Shown here piece after piece: positions 15,671-24,898 of a stretch of 64,000 nt of DNA. This DNA is from Solirubrobacter deserti (GTDB lineage: Bacteria; Actinomycetota; Thermoleophilia; Solirubrobacterales; Solirubrobacteraceae): NCBI RefSeq assembly GCF_027587175.1, contig NZ_JAPCID010000011.1:104392-168391 (forward strand). Direction: 5' to 3'. Below the pieces are notes generated by a model. The model was not told where the DNA came from, did no database searches, and saw only the letters and a program-made list of their open reading frames with translations. Position numbers and translations under genes: made by a program. Within the stretch, counting starts at the first letter, position 1. Each line of letters starts with the position of its first letter.

Positions 15671-17641
15671 TCACATCTGGCGCCGGCGGCGTCGGCGCAC
15701 GAGCAGCAGCCCCGTGGCCGCGAGCGCCGCGACGCCGGAACCCGCGGGCGCGACGATCCGCACCACGTCCGGCCCGCTGCCCGGCCGCTGCGCGTGCGTG
15801 CTCAGCAACGTCGTCGTGTGGCGCGCGAGGTCGCGCACGAACACGCCCGCGATCCCATCCGGCTTGCCCTCGGCCAGATTGCCGCCGGTGGAAGCGAACG
15901 CGACGCGCTGTCCGTCGGCGGAGATCGCCGGGTCGGTGGCCAGGCCGTCGCCGGGCTCTCCCCGCCGGCCCGCCGCGCGGCTGACGAGGGTGTTGCGGCC
16001 GGTCTGCAGGTCGTGGCGCCAGATCCGCGAGCGCAGGCTCTTCTGCGTGCCGTTCGGACGCCCGACCCGAACGACGAACGCGACGTAGCGCCCGTCCGCC
16101 GACAACGAGGGGGAGCCGGCGTCGGCCTTGATGGCGCCCGTGACGAGCCGAGTGGCACCGGCCTTCAGGTCCCGCACGTAGACGTCGGCGCGGCCGTCGC
16201 CGCCCAGGTTGCGCGCGCGGCTGGTGAAGGCGACGTAGCGGCCGTCGTGCGAGACGCTCGGGTCGTACGCGTCGCCGTCTGCCGGGGCGCTCGCCCGTGA
16301 GACCAGCGTCGTCTTCCTCGTGTGGAGGTTCGTGCTGTAGATGTGCGTGAGGCCCGCGTTGTCGGCTTCGGCCGACGTGTAGACGACGGTGCGCCCGTCG
16401 CCGGCGACCTCGGGCAGGTACGCGGCGCCGCGCGAGCTGGCGGTCACGAGCCGCTCGCGTCGGCGCGCGCGATCGACCACCCAGAGGCCGTTCTCGGACG
16501 GTGTGCCGTTGCGGCCGGCGTCGGTGGCCTCGAAGGCGACGACGTTTCCGTCGGCCGAGAGCGCCGGGTTGAACGCGGTGCGGGTGGGGGCGCCCTTGGG
16601 CCGGAAGGCGTGGCTCACGCGCGTCACGGCGCCCGTCGCGAGGTCGCGCACGTGCACGGTCATCTGGCCGACCCGCTTGGCCAGCGGATAGGTCGACTCG
16701 GCCGTCTCGAACGCGACCGCGGTGCCGTCGGCGGAGACGACGGAGTTGTAGGCCGAGCGGGGGCGCCGGGTCTCCGCGCGCGGCGGCGTGACGGAGAACT
16801 TGCGCTGGCCGAGCACGGCCGCGCGCACGTGGATCTCGCCGAAGCGCTCGGCCTGGGCGACGTCTGCGCGGTACGCGTCCCACACGACCGTCAGCCCGTT
16901 GGCGGACAGGCTGGGGTGCTTGGCGGCGTCGGCTTCCGGGAGGTCGGGCTTGTTGGCGCCGCCGGACGGGCCGTTGTAGCGGTGCTGCCCCAGCCAGCGC
17001 GGGACCTGGCGCAGCTGGCGGTCGAGCATCACCTCGGCCTGGGCGGGCGGCAGGGAGCCATCACGCACGCCGCGGGCGGCCGCCTCCCGCAGCGCGTCCG
17101 ACACGCCCTTCTGCGCCTCGACGCGGGTCTTGCCGTTGAGCTCGCAGATCTGCAGCGGGCTGAGCTCCGCGCGCCGCAGCTTGAGGAACTCGTCGCGGTC
17201 GCGCGTGCCGAAGATCACTGTCGCCTTCTCGGGCACGGCGGTCTGGTGCAGGGCGTGGAAGAGGATGTGCTGGCCGAGGTGGCCCTGGGTGAGCGTGCGC
17301 TCGGCGCGGTCGGCGAGCTCGCGCAGCTTGGCCGCGCTCACCGTGCCGCGCCGCGGCTCCACCAGCGCCTCCGCGAGCTTGCGCGGCTCCCAGCCGTTGG
17401 TGCGGGCGAGCTCGGCGATCGTCTTCTCGTCGCGGACCCAGCGGAACACGTCACCGCGCGAGTGGCCGATCAGCTCGTACAACCGCGCCTCCTCGTACGG
17501 GAGCCACAGGTAGTTGATCCAGTCCTCGTTGGCGAGCCAGTGCTTGGGCGCGCCGTCGGGCGCCTCCGGGTCCTGGGCATGCGCGGGCGCCGCGGCCGCG
17601 AGCGTCGCGGCGAGGGCGAGGGCGGCGGTTCGGGTCCTCAC
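15671..17641 (-). CDS. Secreted, C-terminally anchored TolB/PD40 beta-propeller protein
   Basis: 656 residues from GTG 17641, which overlaps the asnB stop as GTGA. A signal peptide (RTRTAALALAATLAAAAPAHA) is followed by a helical N-terminal domain of about 240 residues with no recognised family. At least six WD40-like PD40 repeats come next, each with an S-A/H-D-G-x-x-V-A-F core (SADGTAVAFETAES, SADGNVVAFEAT, SHDGRYVAFTSRARN, SADGRYVAFVV, SADGQRVAFAST). It ends in one membrane helix and a run of Arg, which should anchor it facing outward. Probably a surface binding scaffold; the ligand is unknown. Confidence 0.82.
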   Translation of the reverse strand: MRTRTAALALAATLAAAAPAHAQDPEAPDGAPKHWLANEDWINYLWLPYEEARLYELIGHSRGDVFRWVRDEKTIAELARTNGWEPRKLAEALVEPRRGTVSAAKLRELADRAERTLTQGHLGQHILFHALHQTAVPEKATVIFGTRDRDEFLKLRRAELSPLQICELNGKTRVEAQKGVSDALREAAARGVRDGSLPPAQAEVMLDRQLRQVPRWLGQHRYNGPSGGANKPDLPEADAAKHPSLSANGLTVVWDAYRADVAQAERFGEIHVRAAVLGQRKFSVTPPRAETRRPRSAYNSVVSADGTAVAFETAESTYPLAKRVGQMTVHVRDLATGAVTRVSHAFRPKGAPTRTAFNPALSADGNVVAFEATDAGRNGTPSENGLWVVDRARRRERLVTASSRGAAYLPEVAGDGRTVVYTSAEADNAGLTHIYSTNLHTRKTTLVSRASAPADGDAYDPSVSHDGRYVAFTSRARNLGGDGRADVYVRDLKAGATRLVTGAIKADAGSPSLSADGRYVAFVVRVGRPNGTQKSLRSRIWRHDLQTGRNTLVSRAAGRRGEPGDGLATDPAISADGQRVAFASTGGNLAEGKPDGIAGVFVRDLARHTTTLLSTHAQRPGSGPDVVRIVAPAGSGVAALAATGLLLVRRRRRRQM

Positions 17642-19530
17642 GCGGCCTCCTGGAGGATGAGCGGCTCGACGGGATGCAGGTGGACGGGCGGTGCGGCGGC
17701 CCAGGCGTCGTGCCAGAGGCCGAACGCGATCAGCGCCCACAGCGAGCGGCCCAGGTCCTCGCGGCGCGCGAGGTGGCGTTCCAGCAGCCGCGTGACCGTG
17801 GACGGGTTCAGCCAGCCCTGGCGCGCGACGCGGTCCGGGGCGAGCAGGTCACGCGCGAGCGGCTCGAGCGGACCGCGCAGCCAGGCGGCGACGGGCGTGC
17901 AGAAGCCGCGCTTGGGCCCGCGCACCACCGCTTCGGGCAGCAGCTGCGCGGCCGCCGCGCGCAGCACGCGCTTGGTCTCGAGGCCGCGCACGCGCGCGTC
18001 GACGGGCAGCGCGTAGGCCAGCTCGGCGACCACCGGGTCCAGGAACGGCACGCGCACCTCCAGCCCGTGCGCCATCCCGGCGCGGTCGGCCTGGGGGAGC
18101 AGGTCGTCGGCGAGGAACGTGCCGGCGTCCACGTCCTGCAGGCGGGCGATCGGGTCCAGGCCGTGCGTCTCGGCGTAGCGGGCGCGCAACGGCGCGAGCG
18201 GGTGGCCGCTCCAGCCGAGCAGCTCCCGCCGCAGCGCAGCGCTGAACGTCTGCTTGAACGCGTGGTGGCGCTCCAGCGGGCCCAGCCCGGCGCCGAGCGC
18301 GAGCCGCCGCAGCTGGAAGTCCAGGGAGAGCCGGCCGGAGGAGCTCGGGAAGCGCGCGACCGCCGGCGCGAGCGCCTGTGCGGCGCGGGCGGCGGGCGCG
18401 CCGAGCCGGTCCGCGACGTAGGTCTGGTAGCCGCCGAACAGCTCGTCGGCGCCCTCGCCGGTCAGCACCGCCTTCACCTCGCGGGCCGCGAAGCGCGCCA
18501 GCAGCCAGTACGGCAGCGCGGTCGCGTCGCCCGAGGGCTCGTCGTAGGTGGCTGCGACGCCCTCGAGCTCGGCCGCGTCGTCGGCGGCGAGCCGCAGCTC
18601 GTGGTGGTCGGTGCCGTAGCGCTCGGCGACGGCGCGCGCGTGCGTCAGCTCGTCGAACGCGGCGATGTCGAACCCGACGCTGAACGTCTTGACCGGTGCG
18701 CCGGCGACCGCGGTCACGAGGCCCGAGTCGATCCCGCCGGAGAGCAGCACGCCGACGGGCGCGTCCGCCTGCAGGTGCGCGCGCACCGAGGCCGCGAGCC
18801 GCTCCCGGGCTTCGGCCGCGAGCGTCGCCAGCGGCTCGGTGCGGTGCTCGGCCGCGGGGCGCGGGCGCGCGTACCGTTCGAGGCGGATGCCGGCCGGCGT
18901 GACGATCAGCCGGTGCCCGGGTTCCAGCTTGCGCGCGGCGCGGAAGATCGTGCCGGGCGCCGGGACCGCGTTGTGCGCGAGGTAGGCCTCGACCGCTTCC
19001 GGGTCGATGTCGCGCGGGAAGCCGGGCAACGCGAGCAGCGCCTTGAGCTCGGACGCGAACGCCAGCCGCCCGGGCAGCAGTGCGTAGACAAGCGGCTTGA
19101 TCCCGTACGGATCGCGGGCGAGCACGAGCGTCCGGCGGCGAGAATCCCACAGCGCCACCGCGAACATGCCGCGCAGCTGCTCCACGAACGCGGGCCCGCG
19201 CTCCTCGTACAGGTGCACCAGGACCTCGACGTCCGAGCCGGTGCGGAACGTGTGCCCGCGCCGCTCGAGGGAGCGGCGCACCGCGCGATGGTCGTAGAGC
19301 TCCCCGTTGGCGACCACCCGCACGGTGCCGTCCTCGTTGGCGATCGGCTGCTGCCCGCCGACGGGATCGACGAGGGCGAGCCGCCGGATCGCGAGCGCGG
19401 CCGTGGCGTCGAGGTGGAAGCCGGAGCCGTCCGGGCCGCGGTGCGCGAGCGCCGCGCTCATCGCCGCGAGCTCGTGCCGCGACGGCGGCGCCCCGTCGGG
19501 CAGCGCGAGCAGGCCGGCGATCCCGCACAT
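17638..19530 (-). CDS. asnB: Glutamine-hydrolysing asparagine synthetase (AsnB family)
   Basis: 630 residues. The N-terminal class II amidotransferase starts MCGIAGLLAL with catalytic Cys2 and continues LAHRGPDGSGF and VVANGELYDHRAVR. The synthetase domain has the ATP-pyrophosphatase loop VLLSGGIDSG (264-269 SGGIDS), EGADELFGGYQ and the region ADRAGMAHGLEVRVPFLD. It could make asparagine, but AsnB paralogues in cell-envelope operons often amidate other carboxylates. The neighbours here, a polytopic membrane GT-like protein and a surface propeller, make an envelope role plausible. The start is confirmed by the MCGIAG motif. Confidence 0.93.
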   Translation of the reverse strand: MCGIAGLLALPDGAPPSRHELAAMSAALAHRGPDGSGFHLDATAALAIRRLALVDPVGGQQPIANEDGTVRVVANGELYDHRAVRRSLERRGHTFRTGSDVEVLVHLYEERGPAFVEQLRGMFAVALWDSRRRTLVLARDPYGIKPLVYALLPGRLAFASELKALLALPGFPRDIDPEAVEAYLAHNAVPAPGTIFRAARKLEPGHRLIVTPAGIRLERYARPRPAAEHRTEPLATLAAEARERLAASVRAHLQADAPVGVLLSGGIDSGLVTAVAGAPVKTFSVGFDIAAFDELTHARAVAERYGTDHHELRLAADDAAELEGVAATYDEPSGDATALPYWLLARFAAREVKAVLTGEGADELFGGYQTYVADRLGAPAARAAQALAPAVARFPSSSGRLSLDFQLRRLALGAGLGPLERHHAFKQTFSAALRRELLGWSGHPLAPLRARYAETHGLDPIARLQDVDAGTFLADDLLPQADRAGMAHGLEVRVPFLDPVVAELAYALPVDARVRGLETKRVLRAAAAQLLPEAVVRGPKRGFCTPVAAWLRGPLEPLARDLLAPDRVARQGWLNPSTVTRLLERHLARREDLGRSLWALIAFGLWHDAWAAAPPVHLHPVEPLILQEAA

Positions 19531-20990
19531 CAGCACCGCCCCCAGGCCTCGAAGCGCTCCGTGCGGGCGATCAGCGCGTGGCCCGCGGGCGCGGCGGCGA
19601 TCGCGGTGCCATCGGCCGGGACCTCGTAGACGTTGAGCGCCGCGCTCTCGTCGTGCGGCGGGCGGACCGCGAGCGCCAGGCCAGGACCGGTGGCGTCGAA
19701 CGTGCGGTCCGAGCGGGCGCGCACGCCGCTCGCCGGCGCGTCGAGCGCCCAGCGGATCTCCGGCAGCAGCTTGTGGTTGGGCACCGTGATCGGCCCGCAC
19801 GCGGCCGCGGCGGCGACTTCGGGCCGCGCGAGCAGGCCGTGCAGCTCCGCGCGAAGCTCGGGCCGCTCGTTCAACGCCCGCACGAGCCCCGGCCCGCTGA
19901 GCCGCGCGGCCGTGTAGGCGCCGCCCACCACCGCCGCGAAGATCGCCACGCTCATCCACACCGTCCGCATCCGTGACGCCGGCAGCCGCGCCCAGCCCGC
20001 CAGCGCGAACGCCGCGAACAGCACGCCGCCGATCCCGGTCAGCAGCAGGTAGCGATAGACGCCGGCCAGCCCGCCCGTCGCGATCACGAGGTAGCTCGCC
20101 AGCGTGACCAGCGCGACCGCTGCCGGCACCGCGAGCGGCACGGCCCGCGCGCGCAGGGCGAGCACCACGCCGATCCCGGCCAGCAGCAGCACCGGCAGCT
20201 TGAGGATCTCGGTCAGCAGGAACAGCGTCATGTGCGGGATCTCGCCGAGCGGGATCTCCCGCTGGAGCTCGGCCGCGAGCGCGTCCGTGTGCCGGATCGA
20301 GAACAGCGGGTCGCCGGTGACGGCGAGATCGAGCGCCATCCAGATCGCCGGCGCCGCCAGCGCGGGCAGCGCCGCCTGTGCACGGCGGATCAGCCCGCCG
20401 CGCCCGATCCAGAGCCCGTACAGACCGGCGAGCAGCCACGCCTCGGGCCGCAGCAGCCCGGCCAGCCCGAGCAACCACCACACCGCGCCGCCGCGCCGCG
20501 GCCGTTCCGCCTCCAGCGCCATCGCCCACGCCACGAACGCGCAGTACGGCACGTCCAGGTACCCCTTGGACGCGAGCAGGCCGAAGTTGAACCGGCTCAG
20601 CAGCAACCCGGCCGCCACGAAGCCGCCGACCGGCCCCGCGGCCAGCTTCCCGAGCCGGTACACGGCCGCCACCAGCGCGACCAGGCCCGCGAAGCAGAGC
20701 GCGATGAACAGCCGCGCGCCCGCGTCCCCGAACGGGACCAGCAGCAGGCCGACTGGCAGCAGCAGCGGATGCTGCGTGGGCGTGCGGTAGCCGTCGAAGC
20801 CGGGCGTGGTCCCGTCGAGCAGCTCGCGGGCCCACAGGAGGGCGTAGAGCGAGTCGTACGCGGGATAGGTCGGGTAGGCGAGGAAGACGGCGAGGCCGGC
20901 GGCGGTGACGAGAGCGAGCGCGCAGGCCGGAGCGCTCAGCGCGAATCGCCGAGAGGGTGCAAGCGGTATGAGCCACGGGATCGTGCTCAT
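19530..20990 (-). CDS. Polytopic membrane protein, GT-C/PMT-like glycosyltransferase
   Basis: 486 residues with about ten membrane helices and a C-terminal soluble tail of about 130 residues. The first external loop (YPTYPAYDSLYALLWARELL...GYRTPTQHPLLL) has the position and acidic residue typical of GT-C dolichyl-phosphate-mannose-type transferases. A lipid-linked sugar transferase is the best guess, but no full family signature was identified. ATG 20990 is the start that begins the hydrophobic region properly. It is the first gene of a three-gene operon with asnB and the propeller protein. Its upstream region holds the dispersed repeat at 21039-21210. Confidence 0.68.
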   Translation of the reverse strand: MSTIPWLIPLAPSRRFALSAPACALALVTAAGLAVFLAYPTYPAYDSLYALLWARELLDGTTPGFDGYRTPTQHPLLLPVGLLLVPFGDAGARLFIALCFAGLVALVAAVYRLGKLAAGPVGGFVAAGLLLSRFNFGLLASKGYLDVPYCAFVAWAMALEAERPRRGGAVWWLLGLAGLLRPEAWLLAGLYGLWIGRGGLIRRAQAALPALAAPAIWMALDLAVTGDPLFSIRHTDALAAELQREIPLGEIPHMTLFLLTEILKLPVLLLAGIGVVLALRARAVPLAVPAAVALVTLASYLVIATGGLAGVYRYLLLTGIGGVLFAAFALAGWARLPASRMRTVWMSVAIFAAVVGGAYTAARLSGPGLVRALNERPELRAELHGLLARPEVAAAAACGPITVPNHKLLPEIRWALDAPASGVRARSDRTFDATGPGLALAVRPPHDESAALNVYEVPADGTAIAAAPAGHALIARTERFEAWGRC

Positions 20991-21038
20991 CGGCACGACC
21001 CTACGTGGGGGTCCGGCGGAACCGTCAAAGGCGGCCAC

Positions 21039-21210
21039 CGAGGGGGAAAGGAGCGGCGTTTCGCTCGCGCGCCTGGGCTCAGCGCCTCCCGGGCTCCGCG
21101 TGGCTCGGTCGGGGCGGCGTGCGGCGTACCGACAGATACGGGCTACGGAGACGACGTGGGGCCGCGCGGCGAGGACCGGCCTCGTGCGGATCTCGCGGAA
21201 ACGAACACGC
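21039..21210 (+). repeat. Dispersed intergenic repeat, copy A
   Basis: A 172-bp block running from CGAGGGGGAAAGGAGC to GGAAACGAACACGC. It aligns almost without gaps to the minus strand of 56999-57169, at roughly four-fifths identity by eye, with conserved cores such as GCGTTTCGCTCG, GCTCAGCGCCTC, CGGGCTCCGCG, TACGGGCT and AAACGAACACGC. It lies in the 371-bp gap 20991-21361, between the membrane GT gene (starting at 20990, leftward) and the reductase. It contains no convincing gene. It is immediately followed by a nested hairpin at 21220-21268. Confidence 0.8.
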
Positions 21211-21219
21211 GCCGGAAAA

Positions 21220-21268
21220 GGGGTGCGGTCGGAAACCTGCCCTCAGGGCAAGAAATCGACCGCACCCC
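21220..21268. other. Nested hairpin next to repeat copy A
   Basis: A perfect 12-bp outer stem (GGGGTGCGGTCG 21220-21231 / CGACCGCACCCC 21257-21268). It encloses a symmetric internal loop and an inner stem TGCCC/GGGCA (21238-21242/21246-21250). No T-run follows, so it is not a simple terminator. The remaining bases to 21361 show nothing recognisable. Confidence 0.75.
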
Positions 21269-21361
21269 CCTTGTTCGAAGCGCGGTCGTGATCGAATGCG
21301 ACCGTTCGGGCGTGGTGCAGGCGCGACCGACCGCGCCTTCTCGATGCGCCGTTCGGGCCGG

Positions 21362-22453
21362 CTACGGAGTTCGGGCGAGGCCGGCACTGCGCGCCCCGGC
21401 CTCGAAATCCGAGAGGCCGAAGGCCGAGATCGGCCCGAGCACGCCCGCGGCGCCCGAGACCTCACGCTGCGCGGCCCATGCGATCAGCGACGCCGTGAAG
21501 TCATACGGATCCGGCCCTACCAACTCCACCCGCGCGAGCACCTCGCCGCCCGCGTCGAGCGCCTCGGCCACGATGTCCGAGCGCACGTCCCCCGTGGTCC
21601 CCGCGTCCGGCCCGCCGACGAGCGACACCGCCCGCTCGCCCCAGAAGCGCATCGTCGGCCGCGCGAGCGGCAGCTTCTGCACCGCCGTGCCCACCAGCGA
21701 CCCGGCCTGCAACGCCCGCGAGAGCGGCCCGAGCCCGCCGAGGTACACGTTGACCTCGCGCAGCCCTTGGTACGTGGCCGGCAGCGCGTAGTGCTCGGCC
21801 CCGCCGATCGAGACGGCCTCGCGGGACTTGCCGTCGACTTCGAAGGACCGCACGCGCTCAGCGGCCCGCACGGTGCTCACGGCGCCGTCGCGGAACGCGA
21901 AGTGGTCGCCGACGGTGACGCCCACGAGCGACTCGCGCGTTCCCGCGGACAGCGACGTCGGGCCCGCGCCGAGCGCGTAGTAGCCGACGTCCACCCGCGC
22001 CGCACCGTCGCCCGCCTCGTCCAGCGCGAGCGCACCCGCCAGCGTCCCCGCCGCGAACTCGTAGGACAGCGACGGCAGCAGCCGCGCACCCGACCGCGAA
22101 GCCGGCCCGTCCAACTCGTCGAACAACCGCCGGATGAACTCCGGCTCGCCGCTGGTGTCGATGTACGTGCAGCCGGCGGCGACCGCGGCGCGCGCGGCCG
22201 GCAGGCCCCACTTCACGAACGGCCCGACGGTGGAGACGAGCACATCGGGGGGCCCGACCAAATCGAAGACGGTGTTCTGGCGCATGGCGTCGGCGCGCGT
22301 CCACTCGAGGCCGCCCAAGCGCTCGGCCAACGCTGACAAGCGGTTTTCCGAGCGCCCGGCCAGTACGGGCCGCACGCCCGCGGCCACCAGACGCGCCGCG
22401 ATCAGCTCGCCCGTGTAGCCCGTGGCTCCGAAGACGACGATGCGATCAGCCAT
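21362..22453 (-). CDS. Saccharopine-dehydrogenase-like / trans-acting enoyl reductase family protein
   Basis: 363 residues with an N-terminal NAD(P)-binding Rossmann fold (MADRIVVFGATGYTGELIAARLVAAG, then VLAGRSENRLSALAERLGG and VLVSTVGPFVKWGLPAARAAVAAGCTYIDTSGE). The remainder (SYEFAAGTLAGALALDEAG...) follows the saccharopine dehydrogenase / trans-acting enoyl reductase pattern seen in actinobacterial lipid metabolism. The substrate cannot be deduced. The gene stands alone on the minus strand; the start lies 130 bp from the divergent pnp. Confidence 0.8.
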   Translation of the reverse strand: MADRIVVFGATGYTGELIAARLVAAGVRPVLAGRSENRLSALAERLGGLEWTRADAMRQNTVFDLVGPPDVLVSTVGPFVKWGLPAARAAVAAGCTYIDTSGEPEFIRRLFDELDGPASRSGARLLPSLSYEFAAGTLAGALALDEAGDGAARVDVGYYALGAGPTSLSAGTRESLVGVTVGDHFAFRDGAVSTVRAAERVRSFEVDGKSREAVSIGGAEHYALPATYQGLREVNVYLGGLGPLSRALQAGSLVGTAVQKLPLARPTMRFWGERAVSLVGGPDAGTTGDVRSDIVAEALDAGGEVLARVELVGPDPYDFTASLIAWAAQREVSGAAGVLGPISAFGLSDFEAGARSAGLARTP

Positions 22454-22495
22454 TGGCGGCAGACCCTACCCACCTGCGCTCGCGCACAAAGCGCT

Positions 22496-22583
22496 TACTA
22501 ACATGGATGTCAACGACTACCGAAGCGTCAAGACGATGCAGAGGACCTCGCCGACTTCCGAGGCGGGGCAGAGAAAGGGACAT
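22496..22583 (+). promoter_or_regulatory. pnp 5' leader: candidate -10 box, short hairpin and ribosome-binding site
   Basis: TACTAA (22496-22501) is a possible -10 box, giving a leader of about 75 bases. The leader can form a short stem around CCTCG/CGAGG, and ends with a good Shine-Dalgarno (AAAGGGA, 22574-22580) in front of ATG 22584. In other bacteria pnp leaders are hairpins used for autoregulation by RNase cleavage; the hairpin here is weak. Confidence 0.4.
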
Positions 22584-24893
22584 ATGTCTGAAGTGCACCG
22601 CGTCGCCGTAGAAATCGGCGGTACGGAAATCGCCTTCGAGACGGGCAAGATGGCCAAGCAGGCCTCCGGTGCGGTCACGGTCACCGCCGGCGACACGATC
22701 GTGCTCTCCACCGCGACCGCGGGCAACGCTCGCGACGTCGACTTCCTCCCGCTGACGGTGGATGTCGAGGAGCGCATGTACGCCGCGGGCAAGATCCCGG
22801 GTTCATTCTTCAAGCGCGAAGGCCGCGCGGGGGAGAAGGCGACGCTGATCGCGCGCCTGATCGACCGTCCGCTGCGCCCGCTGTTCCCGAAGGGCTGGCG
22901 TCGTGAGACGCAGCTCGTCGCGCTCACGCTGTCCGTCGACGGCGTCAACCCGTACGACATCCTCGCCATGAACGGCGCGTCCGCCGCGCTGATGGTCTCC
23001 GACATCCCGTTCCCGCAGGCCGTGGGCGCCGTGCGCATCGGCAAGGTCGAGGGCAACTTCGTCGTCAACCCGACCGAGGAGCAGCTGCTCGAGGCCGACA
23101 TGGACCTCGTCGTGGCCGGCACGGACGACGCGCTGCTGATGGTCGAGGCCGGCGCCAACGAGGTGCCCGAGGCCGAGATCCTCGACGCGCTGGACATCGC
23201 GCACTCGGCGATCAAGAAGATCACCGCCGCCCAGCGCGAGCTGGCCGAGAAGGCCGGCAAGCCCAAGGACGAGATCGTCGTCCAGGGTCCCGACCAGGAC
23301 CTGATCGCGAAGATCCAGAAGAGCCACGGCAAGGACCTCGACAAGGCCACGCAGGTCGAGGACAAGCTCGAGCGCCAGGCGGCCACCAAGGAGGTCGAGG
23401 AGGCCGTCCTCGCCAAGTACTCCGGCAAGGAGGACGCCGCGGACTACGCCGAGAAGCGCGCCGCGGCCCAGAAGGCGTTCGACGCGCTCGAGAAGAAGAT
23501 CATCCGCGAGCGCATCGCCGTCCACAAGAAGCGCCCGGACGGCCGCAACGAGACCGAGATCCGCAAGATCTCGATCGACATCAAGCCGCTGCCGCGCACG
23601 CACGGCTCCGCGCTGTTCACGCGCGGCCAGACGCAGGCGCTGAGCGTCGTCGCGCTCGGCACCACGCGTGAGGAGATGCGTCTGGACAACCTCGGCCTCG
23701 AGACGTCCAAGCGCTACTTCCACCACTACAACTTCCCGCCCTTCTCCGTGGGCGAGGCCGGCTTCATGCGTGGCCCCAAGCGCCGCGACATCGGCCACGG
23801 CGCGCTCGCCGAGCGCGCGCTGGTCCCGATGATCCCGGACCAGGAGAAGTTCCCGTACACGATCCGCATCGTGTCGGACATCCTGGAGTCCAACGGCTCG
23901 TCCTCGATGGCGTCCGTCTGCGGCTCCTCGCTCTCACTGATGGACGCCGGCGTGCCGCTCACGCGGCCGGTGGCCGGCATCGCCATGGGCCTGATCAAGG
24001 AGGGCGACGACTACACGATCCTCTCCGACATCGCCGGCGTCGAGGACCACCTCGGCGACATGGACTTCAAGGTCGCGGGCACGTCCGAGGGCATCACCGC
24101 CCTGCAGATGGACATCAAGATCACGGGTGTCACGTTCGAGATCATGCGCGACGCCCTCCAGCAGGCCAAGGAGGGTCGCGAGTTCATCCTCGGCAAGATG
24201 GCCGAGGCGATCGAGGCCCCGCGCGAGCAGCTCTCCGAGCACGCGCCGCGCATCAGCTCGATCCAGATCGACCCGGAGAAGATCGGCCTCCTCATCGGCA
24301 AGGGCGGCGAGACCATTCGCTCCCTGCAGGAGGAGTACGAGTCCCAGATCGACGTCAACGACGAGGGCCAGGTCCTGGTCTACGCCGTCACGGGCGCCAA
24401 GGGCGACGCCCTGGTCGAGCGCATCCGCTCGATGACCAAGGAGGTCGAGGTGGGCGACGAGTTCACCGGCAAGGTCGTCAAGACCACGACCTTCGGCGCC
24501 TTCGTCGAGCTGGCCAAGGGCACCGACGGCCTGCTGCACATCTCCAACGTGTCGCCGGGCAAGCGCGTCGACACCGTCGAGGAAGTGCTCAACAAGGGCG
24601 ACGAGATCGCGGTCCGCGTGGTCGAGGTCGACAAGGAGCGCGGCCGCATCGGCCTGCGCCTCGCCGAGGACCCGGACATCGCGGGCAAGACGAAGGAAGA
24701 GCTGGCGTCCGTCGGCACCGGCGACCCGAGCATGGGCGGCGGGGGCGGCGGCGACCGTCCGCGCGGCCGTGGCGGCGACCGCAACGGCCGTGGCGGCCGG
24801 GACCGTGACCGTGCCCCCCGTGGCGGCGCCGGGCGCGATCGCGACCGTGCCCCGCGCGCGCCGCGCGGCGATCGCGACCCGGACCGCGGGTAA
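22584..24893 (+). CDS. pnp: Polyribonucleotide nucleotidyltransferase (PNPase)
   Basis: 769 residues: a phosphorolytic 3'-5' exoribonuclease. Two RNase PH domains flank a helical linker (GRAGEKATLIARLIDRPLRPLFP in the first; THGSALFTRGQTQALSVVALG and FPYTIRIVSDILESNGSSSMASVCG in the second). A KH domain follows at about 557 (IGLLIGKGGETIRSLQEEY) and an S1 domain at about 625 (GDEFTGKVVKTTTFGAFVEL). The last 50 residues are Gly/Arg/Asp-rich with RGG-like repeats (RGRGGDRNGRGGRDRDRA), probably an extra disordered RNA-binding tail. ATG 22584 has the best Shine-Dalgarno; ATG 22503 is in frame but sits on the candidate promoter. Confidence 0.96.
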   Translation: MSEVHRVAVEIGGTEIAFETGKMAKQASGAVTVTAGDTIVLSTATAGNARDVDFLPLTVDVEERMYAAGKIPGSFFKREGRAGEKATLIARLIDRPLRPLFPKGWRRETQLVALTLSVDGVNPYDILAMNGASAALMVSDIPFPQAVGAVRIGKVEGNFVVNPTEEQLLEADMDLVVAGTDDALLMVEAGANEVPEAEILDALDIAHSAIKKITAAQRELAEKAGKPKDEIVVQGPDQDLIAKIQKSHGKDLDKATQVEDKLERQAATKEVEEAVLAKYSGKEDAADYAEKRAAAQKAFDALEKKIIRERIAVHKKRPDGRNETEIRKISIDIKPLPRTHGSALFTRGQTQALSVVALGTTREEMRLDNLGLETSKRYFHHYNFPPFSVGEAGFMRGPKRRDIGHGALAERALVPMIPDQEKFPYTIRIVSDILESNGSSSMASVCGSSLSLMDAGVPLTRPVAGIAMGLIKEGDDYTILSDIAGVEDHLGDMDFKVAGTSEGITALQMDIKITGVTFEIMRDALQQAKEGREFILGKMAEAIEAPREQLSEHAPRISSIQIDPEKIGLLIGKGGETIRSLQEEYESQIDVNDEGQVLVYAVTGAKGDALVERIRSMTKEVEVGDEFTGKVVKTTTFGAFVELAKGTDGLLHISNVSPGKRVDTVEEVLNKGDEIAVRVVEVDKERGRIGLRLAEDPDIAGKTKEELASVGTGDPSMGGGGGGDRPRGRGGDRNGRGGRDRDRAPRGGAGRDRDRAPRAPRGDRDPDRG

Positions 24894-24898
24894 GCGCC

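Noticed and set aside
20104..21791. Long plus-strand frames across the membrane GT gene and the repeat
   Set aside because: Arg/Pro/Ala-rich shadow sequence with no recognisable domain, opposite a clear membrane protein.
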